DNA from: Rhizobium leguminosarum
GTDB taxonomy: Bacteria; Pseudomonadota; Alphaproteobacteria; Rhizobiales; Rhizobiaceae
Assembly: GCF_001679785.1 (NCBI RefSeq)
Contig: NZ_CP016287.1
Location: 806,001 to 870,000 of the forward strand
Reading direction: 5' to 3'
DNA: 64,000 bases
A program made the position numbers and the translations under genes. Below, in pieces: positions 1 to 8,582 of this stretch. Position 1 is the stretch's first letter. Each line of letters opens with the position of its first letter. The notes beneath the pieces were generated by a model, which saw only the letters and a list, made by a program, of their open reading frames with translations, had not been told where the DNA came from and searched no databases.

Positions 1-961
1 GGTTTTCCGAGGTCGCGGAAATGCCCCAGATCCAGGTCCCGTTCGGGCTCACGCCCTTGTCGCCGATCTTCGGCAGCGGCATGACGACGATATTGTCCTT
101 CATCGCTGCCGATGCCTCCGCGTAGAACCAGTGGCCACCCATGGCGAGCGCGGCCGGCTGTCCCTCGGCGTAGAACTGGTTGGTGCCCGACGAAGTCGGC
201 ACGACCCAGCCCTTCTTCACCCAGTCCTGCATCATCGTCAGCGCCTTGACGCAGGCCTCGCCATCGAGCGTGCCGGTGGCCTTCCAAGTCTTGCGGTCTA
301 TCAGGTCGCAGCCGGCGCTTTCGAGCAGGGGGCCGTAGGCATAGGTGATCCACTCGGTCTTGATGCCGTAACCTCGGAAGGTGTCGATCGGCCACTTCAC
401 GCCTTCGAGCTTGGAAAGCTTTTCGAGATAGCCTTCGAATTCCTCGCGGGTCCAGGCATCATCGACCGATTTCGGAATGCGGGCGCCAATGGCTTCAAGA
501 TATTTCTTATTGCCGTAGAGCACGACCGAGGAGTCGGTGAGGCCGATCGCATAGAGGTCCTTGTCGATCGGATAGGTGCCCTGGGCGATATTCGAATCCG
601 TCATGTCATCGAGCAGGTCCTTGTCAATGAGCGGCTTGACGGGTTGCAGATAGCCGGACCAGACATAATTGGCGAGGAACGGAGCATCGAGTTCCATGAT
701 ATCGGGCAGCTGCTTGGCCATGACGGCGGCGCTGAACTTTTCGTTATAGGCATCGTGCGGCGCGTAGATCATCTCGATGTCGACATCGGGATTGGCGGCC
801 TCGAAGCGGGCGGCAACGTCGCCATAGGCCTTCACCCAGCCCGGATCGCCCTGGTGCATAACGTGGACGACGGTCTTCGCCTCGGCCAAACCGCCGGTCG
901 CGACTAGCGCGGCGGATGCGAAGAGTGCGGAAAGTAAACGATTACCCATTGAAGTGCTCAT
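1..961 (-). CDS. ABC transporter solute-binding protein (sugar type), 3' end beyond window
   Basis: Periplasmic binding protein of an ABC importer, probably for a carbohydrate. The translation starts with a signal peptide (hydrophobic run after MSTSMGNR, cleavage near AEA) followed by a family-1 extracellular solute-binding pattern: an early HQGDPGWVKAY-like segment, 'ANPDVDIEM', and later 'YPIDKDLYAIGLTDSS' and 'GGHWFYAEAS'. The ATG at 961 is chosen because CAGGAGGAG lies 7 bases upstream; a second ATG four codons in has no such site. No stop is reached, so the C-terminus lies outside the window. It follows the LacI-type regulator gene after a 32-base gap on the same strand, as in regulator-led sugar operons. 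The substrate is not identifiable. Confidence 0.85.
   Translation of the reverse strand, partial: MSTSMGNRLLSALFASAALVATGGLAEAKTVVHVMHQGDPGWVKAYGDVAARFEAANPDVDIEMIYAPHDAYNEKFSAAVMAKQLPDIMELDAPFLANYVWSGYLQPVKPLIDKDLLDDMTDSNIAQGTYPIDKDLYAIGLTDSSVVLYGNKKYLEAIGARIPKSVDDAWTREEFEGYLEKLSKLEGVKWPIDTFRGYGIKTEWITYAYGPLLESAGCDLIDRKTWKATGTLDGEACVKALTMMQDWVKKGWVVPTSSGTNQFYAEGQPAALAMGGHWFYAEASAAMKDNIVVMPLPKIGDKGVSPNGTWIWGISATSEN
931..948. promoter_or_regulatory. Operator-like half palindrome inside the start of the binding-protein gene
   Basis: This 18-base stretch matches the palindrome upstream of the LacI-type gene (2011-2028) at 13 of 18 positions, including ten consecutive identical bases (CGATTACCCA). 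It covers codons 5 to 10 of the binding-protein gene. A LacI-family dimer bound here could act as a secondary operator or roadblock. This is inference from sequence similarity only. Confidence 0.35.
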
Positions 962-993
962 TGATATTCTCCTCCTGTTAGACACTCGATGTT

Positions 994-2004
994 TCAGACG
1001 GATGCCCGTTCGACCAGATGGAACGGCAGTTTCCGCAGATGCGGCGGTTCGGGCTGCTCGGCCAGGAGGATCTCCATGGCAAGGCGGCCCATGGCGCGGT
1101 GCGGCAGGGCCATCGTCGTCAATGGCGGGTCCAGCCGCGAGGCAATCTCGACCTGGTTGTCGAAGCTTGCCACCGCGATATCATCCGGAATGCGAAGGCC
1201 GGCGCGGGCAAGCGCCGCATAGACTTCCATCGCCACGCGGTCATTGCCGCATAGGATGGCGTCCGGCCGTTGACCGGATTTCAGAAGCGCCTCCACATGA
1301 GAGGCAACAAGGCTTGGCGCGCGGTCGCTGTAGACGCTGCGGCGCACAGCCGGCAACACCCCGACGGGGTCGATGCCCGCCTCCTCAAGCGCCGCACGAA
1401 ACCCCATCTCGCGTAGCGTGCCGGCGAGAATGCCCGGCAGATTGATGAAGGCGATACGCCGGCGGCCGGCGACGAGGAGATAACGCACGATCTCCCGCGC
1501 GCCGCCCTCTTCGTCCGGGACCAGCGCGGTGACGCGGCCGGCAGCCTCGCGGCAGTTGATCATCACGCCGACGGCGCCCGCCAACCTGTCCGGCAGGGCG
1601 ACATCCTTGTGGTACATGGCGGCGTAAGCAACGGCGCGCGGCCGGAACTGCTGCACCTCGTCGAGCACCGAGCCGATAGACTGGCCGCTGCGGTGGTTGA
1701 CCGCAAAGACCGCCATGCCGGCGCTGCGGGCCGCCCCGTCGAGGCCACGTACGATCTCGGTGGCGAAGGGCGAAGTGATGAGACCGTCGGAGACGACGCC
1801 GACCAGCGGCAGCCAGCCCTGACGCACGCCACGCGCTGCAAGGTTGGTCACGTAGCCGAGTTCTTCCGCAATGGCCTTGACCCTCTGGCGCGTATCGTCC
1901 GACATGCGGGCGGAGCCGCCGTGCAATGCGCCGGAAACCGTCTTTACCGAGACTCCCGCACGTTCCGCGATGTCAGAAAGAGATACTGCCACGATCCGCA
2001 CCAT
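994..2004 (-). CDS. LacI family transcriptional regulator
   Basis: Repressor-type regulator of the adjacent sugar transport operon. The N-terminus carries a LacI helix-turn-helix (SLSDIAERAGVSVKTVSGAL) with the following hinge region, then a periplasmic-binding-protein-like effector domain (LVGVVSDGLITSPFATEIV, CGNDRVAMEVYAALARAGLRIP, DIAVASFDN). Length of about 336 residues is typical. The ATG at 2004 directly abuts AAGGAGG, which is too close for ideal spacing, so a GTG one or four codons later is a possible true start. It lies upstream of the binding-protein gene on the same strand. A near-perfect palindrome at 2011-2028 directly upstream suggests autoregulation. Its sugar ligand is unknown. 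Confidence 0.9.
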   Translation of the reverse strand: MVRIVAVSLSDIAERAGVSVKTVSGALHGGSARMSDDTRQRVKAIAEELGYVTNLAARGVRQGWLPLVGVVSDGLITSPFATEIVRGLDGAARSAGMAVFAVNHRSGQSIGSVLDEVQQFRPRAVAYAAMYHKDVALPDRLAGAVGVMINCREAAGRVTALVPDEEGGAREIVRYLLVAGRRRIAFINLPGILAGTLREMGFRAALEEAGIDPVGVLPAVRRSVYSDRAPSLVASHVEALLKSGQRPDAILCGNDRVAMEVYAALARAGLRIPDDIAVASFDNQVEIASRLDPPLTTMALPHRAMGRLAMEILLAEQPEPPHLRKLPFHLVERASV

Positions 2005-2010
2005 CCTCCT

Positions 2011-2028
2011 TGGGTGATCGATTACCCA
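2011..2028. promoter_or_regulatory. Candidate LacI-family operator
   Basis: TGGGTGATCGATTACCCA is an 18-base palindrome with one mismatched pair and a central CG, the usual architecture of LacI-family operators. It sits 7 bases upstream of the regulator start, overlapping the region where its promoter must end. A related copy is found at 931-948. Confidence 0.6.
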
Positions 2029-2154
2029 ATAGTTGCGGCGGACGTGTTTTGTCAAGCGGCTTTTACGCGCACTGCACGACGGAACACGGCCTTTGCCTTA
2101 TGAACATCCCTGGAATGGGCTTCTTCATTGGTAGATCGGCGCATGCTGTAGGCG

Positions 2155-2183
2155 GACGAAGGCGCATTTTCTGCGCCCTCGTC
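2155..2183 (-). terminator. Hairpin after putA
   Basis: On the minus strand GACGAGGGCGCA pairs with TGCGCCTTCGTC around a GAAAA loop: a 12-pair stem with one G-U. It begins 7 bases after the putA stop codon. No strong U-run follows, so termination is plausible but could also be mRNA end protection. Confidence 0.55.
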
Positions 2184-2190
2184 TTATCAC

Positions 2191-5100
2191 TCAGCCGATG
2201 GCCATCAGGCTTGCATTGCCGCCGGCAGCCGCGGTGTTGATCGACGTCGACACCTCCTCCAGCAGCCAATTCAGGCAATAGGCTTCGGGATCGTCCGCCA
2301 ATTCCTCGGTCGTCGCGGCCTGGACCAGCAGCAGCGGACCGGGCAGGTGAGCGATCTTCTGATTGACGGCCCGAACCCTGTCGCGATCCCCTTCGACGAG
2401 CGCGCCAGAGAACGGCCCGTCCTTCTCCCAATCCGAGGTCCAGGAAATCCGGCCGGCGACAGCCGCCGGAAGATCCGCCAGGACTGACTTCGATAGGGAA
2501 CCCGCGTCCACGACGATGTGGTTACCGGTCGATAGGGCCGCGGCGATCTGGCGATGAAGCCCGCCTTCCGTCTGCGGCACGACGAGAATACGGCCGCGGG
2601 GATGGAGCGCGTAGAGATTGAGCTCCCCGACCGGACCGGTGAGTTCACGTTCGAGCCCGAGCGCCGAGCGGCTCGCATATCCACGCGCCACTTCCCCCTC
2701 GCCCGACAAGCCCTTCTTGTCGAGCCAGACGATGTAGTCACGAAGGGCAAGGTCCGTATGAACCGAATCCTGCTGCGGCGGCACGGGCGCACGTTGCACC
2801 AGCCGGCCGATGTAGAGCGGACCGCCGGCCTTCGGACCCGTTCCCGACAGGCCGCGGCCGCCGAAAGGCTGCACGCCAACGACGGCGCCGATGATGTTGC
2901 GGTTGACATAGAGGTTTCCAGCCTTGATGCGGCTGGTCACATGCGCGATCGTTTCATCAAGCCGGGTGTGAAGCCCGAATGTGAGACCATAACCCGATGC
3001 GTTGATATCGTCGATCAGACGGTCGAGCCCATTCCGCTTGAAGCGGATGACGTGCAGCACCGGGCCGAAGATCTCCCTCGTCAGGTCTGCCAGGGATTTG
3101 ATCTCAATGATCGTCGGCGGAACGAAGGTCCCCGCCGCAGCACTTTCAGGCAGTGGCAGCTGATCCACCTTGCGGCCCAAGCCGCGCATATGCTCGATAT
3201 GCTGGTCGATTTCCGTCTTTGCGCTGTCGTTGATGACGGGGCCGACATCGATGTTCAGCCGATCGGTACGGCCGATCGTCAGCTCGCGGAAGGCGCCCTT
3301 CAGCATGGCGAGGGTCCTGTCGGCCACATCGTCCTGAAGGCAGAGAACCCGGAGCGCCGAGCAGCGCTGACCGGCACTGTCGAAGGCAGACGCAATGACG
3401 TCAGCCACCACCTGCTCGGCCAAAGCCGAGGAATCGACGATCATGCCGTTCTGGCCGCCGGTTTCGGCAATCAGCGGAATCGGCTTGCCGGTCGCCGATA
3501 GCCGTTCGGCCAGCTGCGCCTGGATCATGCGGGCAACTTCGGTCGACCCGGTAAACATGACGCCTGCCGTCTCCTCCGCCCCGACCATGCCGGCGCCGAG
3601 ACGGCCGCTGCCGGGCACGAACTGCAGGGCACCGACAGGCACGCCCGCCTCGTGGAGGATCTTCACGCTTTCCGAAGCGATGATCGGCGTGACGCCGGCT
3701 GGTTTTGCGAGCACGGGATTGCCGGCCACCAAGGCTGCGGCGACCTGTCCGGTGAAAATCGCCAGCGGGAAATTCCACGGGCTGATGCAGACGATCGGGC
3801 CGAGGGGCGCATGCGAGGGGCCGAGCGTCTTGCGAGCCTGTTCGGCATAGTAGCGCAGGAAGTCGATCGCCTCACGCACTTCGCCGACGGCATTGGCCGC
3901 CGATTTGCCGGCCTCACGCATGACGATGCCCATCAGCACCTTGACGCGGGCCTGCATGATGTCGGCCGCCCGTTCCAGGCAGGCGGCACGCTCGGCCGGC
4001 GGCACGGCTGCCCATTGCGGCGCATGCTCCGCCGCCATGCGAACGATGCGCGCAGCCTCGTCGACCTTCACCTCGGTCACCGTGCCGACGACATCCCGGT
4101 GATCGGCAGGATTGAGAACATCGCGCGTCACCCCATCCGTAGAGCCGTCGGCAAGGAGGGGAAGCGCATGCCACGGAGCAGCAGCCGTGGAGGCGAGCGC
4201 CTGTGACAAATCCAAAAGAGTGGCCTCGTTCGAGAGATCGACACCATCGGAATTGGTCCGGGCGTTGCCGTAAAGAGCCTTTGGCAAGGCGATCTGCGCG
4301 TGGGGCGCGCCAACGACGGGCATGGCCGCGACGATTTCGGCGGGATCGGCGATCAGCGCCTCGACCGAGACATTCGGATCGGAGATGCGGTGCACGAAGG
4401 AGGAATTGGCGCCATTTTCCAGAAGGCGTCGAACCAGATAGGCGAGCAGCGTCTCATGCGTTCCCACAGGCGCATAAATGCGGCAAGGCCGGTCGAGTTT
4501 TTCCTTCCCGACAACCTCGTCGTAGAGAGGTTCGCCCATGCCGTGCAGGCATTGGAACTCGTATTTGCCGACGGTGAAATCAGCACCCGCCAGACGATAG
4601 ATCGTGGCGAGCGTCTGCGCATTATGGGTGGCAAATTGCGGGAAGACCGCATCCGGAGCATCGAGCAGCTTGCGCGCGCAGGCGACGTAGGCGACGTCAG
4701 TGTAGATCTTGCGGGTATAGACCGGATAGTCGTCGAGACCGTCAAGCTGGGCGCGCTTGATCTCCGCATCCCAGTAAGCGCCCTTGACGAGACGGACCAT
4801 GACCCGACGCCCGGAGCGGCGCGCGAGATCAATGATATACTCGAGGACGAAGGGGCAGCGCTTGCCATAGGCCTGCACGACGAAGCCCAGCCCGTTCCAT
4901 CCGGCAAGATCAGGCGCAAAGCAAAGCTCCTCGAGGAGATCGAGCGAAAGCTCCAGCCGATCGGCCTCCTCGGCGTCGATATTGAGGCCGATATCGTAGG
5001 TCTTGGCGAGAGCGGCGAGCTTCTTCACCTTCGGCAGCAACTCGCTCATCACCCGGCCGGCCTGCGACCTGACGTAGCGCGGATGCAGGGCCGAAAGCTT

Positions 5101-5898
5101 GATCGATATGCCCGGGCCGTCATAGATGCCGCGCCCGTCCGACGCCTTGCCAATGGCGTCGATCGCCTTTTCGTAATCCCGGTAATAACGCTCGGCATCG
5201 GCGCCCGTCGTCGCGGCCTCGCCCAGCATGTCGTAGGAGTAACGGAAGCCCCGCGCTTCCAGCGGCCGGGCGCGTTTCAGCGCCTCCGCAATCGTTTCGC
5301 CGGTGACAAACTGCTCGCCCATCATGCGCATCGCCATATCGACGCCGCGACGGATGACCGGCTCGCCGGCGCGCGCGATCAGCCGCGTCAGCGCTGCCGA
5401 CAGGCTTCGGTCGTTGACCGTCGAGGTAAGCTTGCCGGTGACGACGAGGCCCCAGGTTGCAGCATTGACGAACATGGATTTTCCGCCGCCGATGTGGGAG
5501 GTCCAGTTGCCCTCGGCGATCTTGTCGCGGATCAGCGCGTCCCGGGTTTCGGTATCGGGAATACGCAGCAGCGCTTCGGCGAGGCACATCAGCGCCACGC
5601 CTTCCTGGCTGGAAAGCGAATACTCCTGTACCAGCCCTTCGACACCGGTTCCCTTGTGCTTGGCGCGCAACGCCTCGATCAGGCTGCGGGCCGTGCTGCG
5701 AATGTCATAGCGTTTTGCCTCGGAGACGCGCGCTGCTGCCACGAGCGGCGGCAAGCATTCGGTTTCCGGCCGGCGATAGGCTGCGGTGATGGACTGGCGA
5801 AGTTCGGATTGCGGCCGGATCGGTGGGGCAAAGCCGGAAAACGGCGCGCCGTCGGCGGGATCATTGGAGGGGGCGGGGTCGATCGCTGCGTTCAACAT
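2191..5898 (-). CDS. putA: Bifunctional proline dehydrogenase / L-glutamate gamma-semialdehyde dehydrogenase PutA
   Basis: Oxidises proline to glutamate in two steps; FAD-dependent proline dehydrogenase feeds electrons to quinone and channels the semialdehyde to an NAD-dependent dehydrogenase. The 1235 residues show the PRODH barrel (RLVKGAYWDAEIKRAQ near 369-384, RRLLENGANSSFV near 490-502) and the aldehyde dehydrogenase domain (SPWNFPLAIFTGQ near 706, E812 in AETGG, catalytic C846 in SAGQRCSALR). A C-terminal extension of roughly 170 residues follows, as in long PutAs. There is no ribbon-helix-helix at the N-terminus, so it cannot repress itself; control probably comes from the divergent Lrp-type gene at 6284. 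AGGGA precedes the ATG. In this window it also provides the last steps for proline made by betaine demethylation. Confidence 0.97.
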   Translation of the reverse strand: MLNAAIDPAPSNDPADGAPFSGFAPPIRPQSELRQSITAAYRRPETECLPPLVAAARVSEAKRYDIRSTARSLIEALRAKHKGTGVEGLVQEYSLSSQEGVALMCLAEALLRIPDTETRDALIRDKIAEGNWTSHIGGGKSMFVNAATWGLVVTGKLTSTVNDRSLSAALTRLIARAGEPVIRRGVDMAMRMMGEQFVTGETIAEALKRARPLEARGFRYSYDMLGEAATTGADAERYYRDYEKAIDAIGKASDGRGIYDGPGISIKLSALHPRYVRSQAGRVMSELLPKVKKLAALAKTYDIGLNIDAEEADRLELSLDLLEELCFAPDLAGWNGLGFVVQAYGKRCPFVLEYIIDLARRSGRRVMVRLVKGAYWDAEIKRAQLDGLDDYPVYTRKIYTDVAYVACARKLLDAPDAVFPQFATHNAQTLATIYRLAGADFTVGKYEFQCLHGMGEPLYDEVVGKEKLDRPCRIYAPVGTHETLLAYLVRRLLENGANSSFVHRISDPNVSVEALIADPAEIVAAMPVVGAPHAQIALPKALYGNARTNSDGVDLSNEATLLDLSQALASTAAAPWHALPLLADGSTDGVTRDVLNPADHRDVVGTVTEVKVDEAARIVRMAAEHAPQWAAVPPAERAACLERAADIMQARVKVLMGIVMREAGKSAANAVGEVREAIDFLRYYAEQARKTLGPSHAPLGPIVCISPWNFPLAIFTGQVAAALVAGNPVLAKPAGVTPIIASESVKILHEAGVPVGALQFVPGSGRLGAGMVGAEETAGVMFTGSTEVARMIQAQLAERLSATGKPIPLIAETGGQNGMIVDSSALAEQVVADVIASAFDSAGQRCSALRVLCLQDDVADRTLAMLKGAFRELTIGRTDRLNIDVGPVINDSAKTEIDQHIEHMRGLGRKVDQLPLPESAAAGTFVPPTIIEIKSLADLTREIFGPVLHVIRFKRNGLDRLIDDINASGYGLTFGLHTRLDETIAHVTSRIKAGNLYVNRNIIGAVVGVQPFGGRGLSGTGPKAGGPLYIGRLVQRAPVPPQQDSVHTDLALRDYIVWLDKKGLSGEGEVARGYASRSALGLERELTGPVGELNLYALHPRGRILVVPQTEGGLHRQIAAALSTGNHIVVDAGSLSKSVLADLPAAVAGRISWTSDWEKDGPFSGALVEGDRDRVRAVNQKIAHLPGPLLLVQAATTEELADDPEAYCLNWLLEEVSTSINTAAAGGNASLMAIG

Positions 5899-5926
5899 GG
5901 GAGTCCCTATTCAATCGATGTCTGTT

Positions 5927-6133
5927 TTAACGGATGAATGAGATGCCGGGCTCGTCGTCCCACTGCGCATCGTCCGTGAAGGCGGGGCCGGAATATTCGG
6001 TCTCCCGCAGCGGGCGCACATCCGGTCTGTCGCGCTTGAGGGTGAGCGCCGCGGCCACGGCTCTGATGGCCAGCGGCCGGTAGTGAGCGAGCAAATCCGG
6101 CGTCCGATCGTCATCCGCTTCTTTGTTATGCAT
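5927..6133 (-). CDS. Small hypothetical protein upstream of putA
   Basis: A 68-residue reading frame that ends 28 bases before putA on the same strand and lies in the putA-putR intergenic region. It starts MHNKEADDDRTPDLLAHYRP and is hydrophilic, with no membrane segment or recognised motif. GGGGA lies 6 bases before the ATG. If real, it would be cotranscribed with putA and read from the promoter region shared with the divergent regulator. I do not recognise the family. A longer frame starting at 6226 is less likely, because it would overlap the promoter region. Confidence 0.5.
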   Translation of the reverse strand: MHNKEADDDRTPDLLAHYRPLAIRAVAAALTLKRDRPDVRPLRETEYSGPAFTDDAQWDDEPGISFIR

Positions 6134-6283
6134 GTATGATCCCCGTTTTGAGCGCGGCGCCGATACCGATTTCAGCACTCTTCTACCCGGCAGATAATCT
6201 ATCATAATCCCAAATCGCAATCTCACTTGATTTCAACAGTTTCCAGGCTGTATGAACTTATTAATCCGTCCACGAGAGTTCAA

Positions 6284-6778
6284 ATGGCTACTGAAACCGA
6301 CATCTTTAGTGAATTGGACCAATTCGACAGAAAGATCCTCACCGCACTCACCGAGGACGGCAGGCTGTCGATCACCGATCTGGCCGCGCGTGTCGGATTG
6401 TCGAAGACACCGTGCCAGATCCGCTTCAAAAGGCTGATCAGCGAAGGATATATCGAAGGCTTCAAGGCCGTCCTCAATCCGTCGAAAATGCAGCTCGACC
6501 ATATTGCTTTCGTCGAGGTGAAGCTTTCCGATACCCGCGAGGACGCGCTGAAAAGCTTCAACGATGCCATCAAGAAGATCAGCGAAGTCGAAGAGTGTCA
6601 TATGATCGCCGGCAGGTTCGACTATCTCCTGAAGATCCGCACGCGCGATATCGGCCGCTACCGCCGTGTCCTCGGCGAGCGCATCTCGACGCTGCCCCAC
6701 GTTGCCAACACCTCGACCAACGTCGCAATGGAGACGATCAAGGAAGGCTGGGACAAGTCCGGTTCGAGTTTTTCGTGA
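6284..6778 (+). CDS. putR: Lrp/AsnC family regulator, probable PutR activator of putA
   Basis: A 164-residue Lrp/AsnC protein: N-terminal helix-turn-helix (LDQFDRKILTALTEDGRLSITDLAARVGLS) and a C-terminal RAM ligand domain (VEECHMIAGRFDYLLKIRTRDIGRY). Divergent Lrp-type genes that activate a putA lacking its own DNA-binding domain are known in alphaproteobacteria as PutR, and the arrangement here matches. The ATG at 6284 follows GAGAG and gives the usual family length; an upstream in-frame start at 6227 would add an atypical leader. Proline is the expected effector. Confidence 0.85.
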   Translation: MATETDIFSELDQFDRKILTALTEDGRLSITDLAARVGLSKTPCQIRFKRLISEGYIEGFKAVLNPSKMQLDHIAFVEVKLSDTREDALKSFNDAIKKISEVEECHMIAGRFDYLLKIRTRDIGRYRRVLGERISTLPHVANTSTNVAMETIKEGWDKSGSSFS

Positions 6779-6808
6779 GGGTAATGTCGTTTATCGACCC
6801 GAAGCAGT

Positions 6809-7189
6809 TCAGCCACCTTTCGCTTTACGCCCGCGTGTGCTCGGTTTCACTGGCACACTCTTCCCGTACTCATTCCACCATGCCGTCAAGGCTTCCATGG
6901 TGGGACCGAGGCCCCGCGCCTTCTGCGTGATTGCATATTCGACGCGCGGTGGAACCTCCGCAAAGACTGTGCGGGATACGAGGCCGTCCGCTTCCAGCTC
7001 GCGGAGTTGCACCGTCAGCATGTGTTGGGTGATGCCGGGAATAGCCTTTCTCAGTTCGCCAAACCGGTGGACCCGCTGATGGAGCAGCCACATGACTTCC
7101 AGCTTCCATTTGCCGGAGAGCAGCGCGAATGCGCGACGCATCTCCTCATGCATATTGATTTCGCCATCGGCCATAGTCTGGTTTTCCAT
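6809..7189 (-). CDS. HxlR family winged-helix transcriptional regulator
   Basis: A 126-residue HxlR/DUF24 protein: the diagnostic segment FALLSGKWKLEVMWLLHQRV followed by FGELRKAIPGITQHMLTVQLRELEADGLVSR is a complete winged helix. These usually act as dimeric repressors that sense electrophiles, quinones or oxidants, some through cysteines; none is visible here. The start is uncertain because the ATG at 7189 has no clear ribosome site; in-frame ATGs at codons 6 and 13 are alternatives. It is divergent from the DoxX-like and SDR genes, and a perfect inverted repeat (7196-7219) lies between them. Confidence 0.88.
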   Translation of the reverse strand: MENQTMADGEINMHEEMRRAFALLSGKWKLEVMWLLHQRVHRFGELRKAIPGITQHMLTVQLRELEADGLVSRTVFAEVPPRVEYAITQKARGLGPTMEALTAWWNEYGKSVPVKPSTRGRKAKGG

Positions 7190-7195
7190 ACTAGC

Positions 7196-7219
7196 TGCAA
7201 GTAATTCATCCTACTTGCA
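7196..7219. promoter_or_regulatory. Perfect inverted repeat, candidate HxlR operator
   Basis: TGCAAGTA and TACTTGCA form perfect 8-base arms separated by 8 bases, starting 7 bases upstream of the HxlR-type gene and facing the divergent DoxX/SDR genes. HxlR operators are commonly short inverted repeats with ACTT/AAGT cores in such intergenic positions, so autoregulation plus control of the neighbours is likely. Confidence 0.6.
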
Positions 7220-7346
7220 AAGATAGACCTTAGACGACATTTTCCATCCGTGCATCAGGGGCGCAGTAAAAGGAGCGCCTCTCACATAGAAACCGACAGA
7301 CGCGACGAGAGGAATGTTGCTGCGTGAGCAGCGACAGGATGAACTT

Positions 7347-7739
7347 ATGCTTGAATTTTACGGATACTGGATCAGCACGGCACTTCTATCCGCGCTCTAC
7401 CTCGCTTCAGCCTACATGTATGCCACAAAGAAACAGTGGGTTCGTGAGGCGCTGACGGAACTCGGATATAGCGCCAACAACCTCGTTCCGTTCATGATCA
7501 TTGTTAAGGTCCTCGGCCCGCTCGCGATCCTTTCGCGCGTCAGCGTCCCGCTCAGCGATCTCGCCTATGCGGGCATCTTCTTTCACCTGCTGCTATCGGG
7601 CCTCGCGCATATCGGCGTTCGAAAACCTGTCGGCGCCCTGCCAGCGGCGATCGGCCTGGCGCTGCTGATCGCATCGTTCATGACGCAGAACGACGTTCGC
7701 GACGTCCCCTCCCCTTACGTCCAGGCTGCCGTCCTCTGA
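7347..7739 (+). CDS. DoxX-like integral membrane protein
   Basis: About 130 residues with four predicted membrane helices (YWISTALLSALYLASAYMY; LVPFMIIVKVLGPLAIL; LAYAGIFFHLLLSGLAHIG; ALPAAIGLALLIASFM) in the layout of DoxX/DoxD-like proteins, a poorly characterised family often linked to redox stress genes. AGGA lies 7 bases before the ATG at 7347; an upstream ATG at 7314 directly abuts its purine run and is less likely. The SDR gene follows after 40 bases, and the HxlR-type gene is divergent, so the pair is probably an HxlR-controlled unit. Confidence 0.75.
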   Translation: MLEFYGYWISTALLSALYLASAYMYATKKQWVREALTELGYSANNLVPFMIIVKVLGPLAILSRVSVPLSDLAYAGIFFHLLLSGLAHIGVRKPVGALPAAIGLALLIASFMTQNDVRDVPSPYVQAAVL

Positions 7740-7779
7740 CGCCTCGACGATTCCCAAGCCTTATCAAATGGAGATACAC

Positions 7780-8526
7780 ATGGATCGACTCAATGGAAAA
7801 GTTGCCGTCATCACTGGCGCAAGCCGCGGAATTGGCCGCGCCACCGCAAAGCTGTTTGCGGCCGAAGGCGCGAGGGTGGCAGTTCTTTCGCGGACATCCG
7901 AAGGCGTCGAACGCGTTGTCGCGGATATCGTCGAAGCCGGCGGCACCGCGCTAGGCGTCGTCTGCGACGTCGGTGAAGCCGATCAGATCACGGCCGCGGT
8001 GGACAAGGTTGTCGCCGCATACGGCCGCATCGACATTCTCGTGAACAATGCTTTCGATGGTTCTGCCGTCTTGTCTTCAGTCATCGACCTTTCGGTCGAG
8101 CAACTGCAACGGAACTTCGACACCGGGCCGATCGCGTATCTGCGCTTCATGCAGGCTTGTTATCCTCACCTCCGGGAAAGCGGAGAAGGCCGGATCATCA
8201 ACTTCGGGTCGATGGCCGGCACGATTGGATTGGCCGGGTACGGCCCGTACAACATGGCCAAGGAGGCGGTGCGCGCGCTCACTCGCACGGCGGCACGCGA
8301 ATGGGGTGCCGACAAGATCACCGTGAACAACATCCTGCCGGTCGCGGACACTTGGGGCGCAGCAGAAAAGGAGGTTCCTCCACCGATGAGCGCACTTGCT
8401 CGTTTCGGCTCGCCGGAAGACGACATTGCCCCCGTGGTGCTGTTCCTGGCCAGCACGGATTCCCAATTCATTACGGGCTACAGCCTTACCCCCGACGGCG
8501 GCGCCATCATCGACAGCGCCCGGTAA
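7780..8526 (+). CDS. SDR family NAD(P)-dependent oxidoreductase
   Basis: Classical short-chain dehydrogenase of 248 residues: cofactor motif TGASRGIG near the N-terminus, NNAFDG in place of NNAG, and catalytic YNMAK preceded by a Ser in NFGSMAG. The C-terminus (FITGYSLTPDGG) is the usual cofactor-loop and dimer segment. The ATG at 7780 is preferred over one four codons earlier because TGGAG then falls 6 bases upstream. It follows the DoxX-like gene and is probably cotranscribed. Substrate unknown. Confidence 0.88.
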   Translation: MDRLNGKVAVITGASRGIGRATAKLFAAEGARVAVLSRTSEGVERVVADIVEAGGTALGVVCDVGEADQITAAVDKVVAAYGRIDILVNNAFDGSAVLSSVIDLSVEQLQRNFDTGPIAYLRFMQACYPHLRESGEGRIINFGSMAGTIGLAGYGPYNMAKEAVRALTRTAAREWGADKITVNNILPVADTWGAAEKEVPPPMSALARFGSPEDDIAPVVLFLASTDSQFITGYSLTPDGGAIIDSAR

Positions 8527-8582
8527 TTGTCGACGAATAAGAGGCGCGACGGGTTGCGCTGCTTCGCCCGGCCTGTTTTCCG

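Noticed and set aside
4300..5937. Long plus-strand frame of 545 residues opposite putA
   Set aside because: It is a GC-rich antisense shadow; putA is unmistakable on the other strand.
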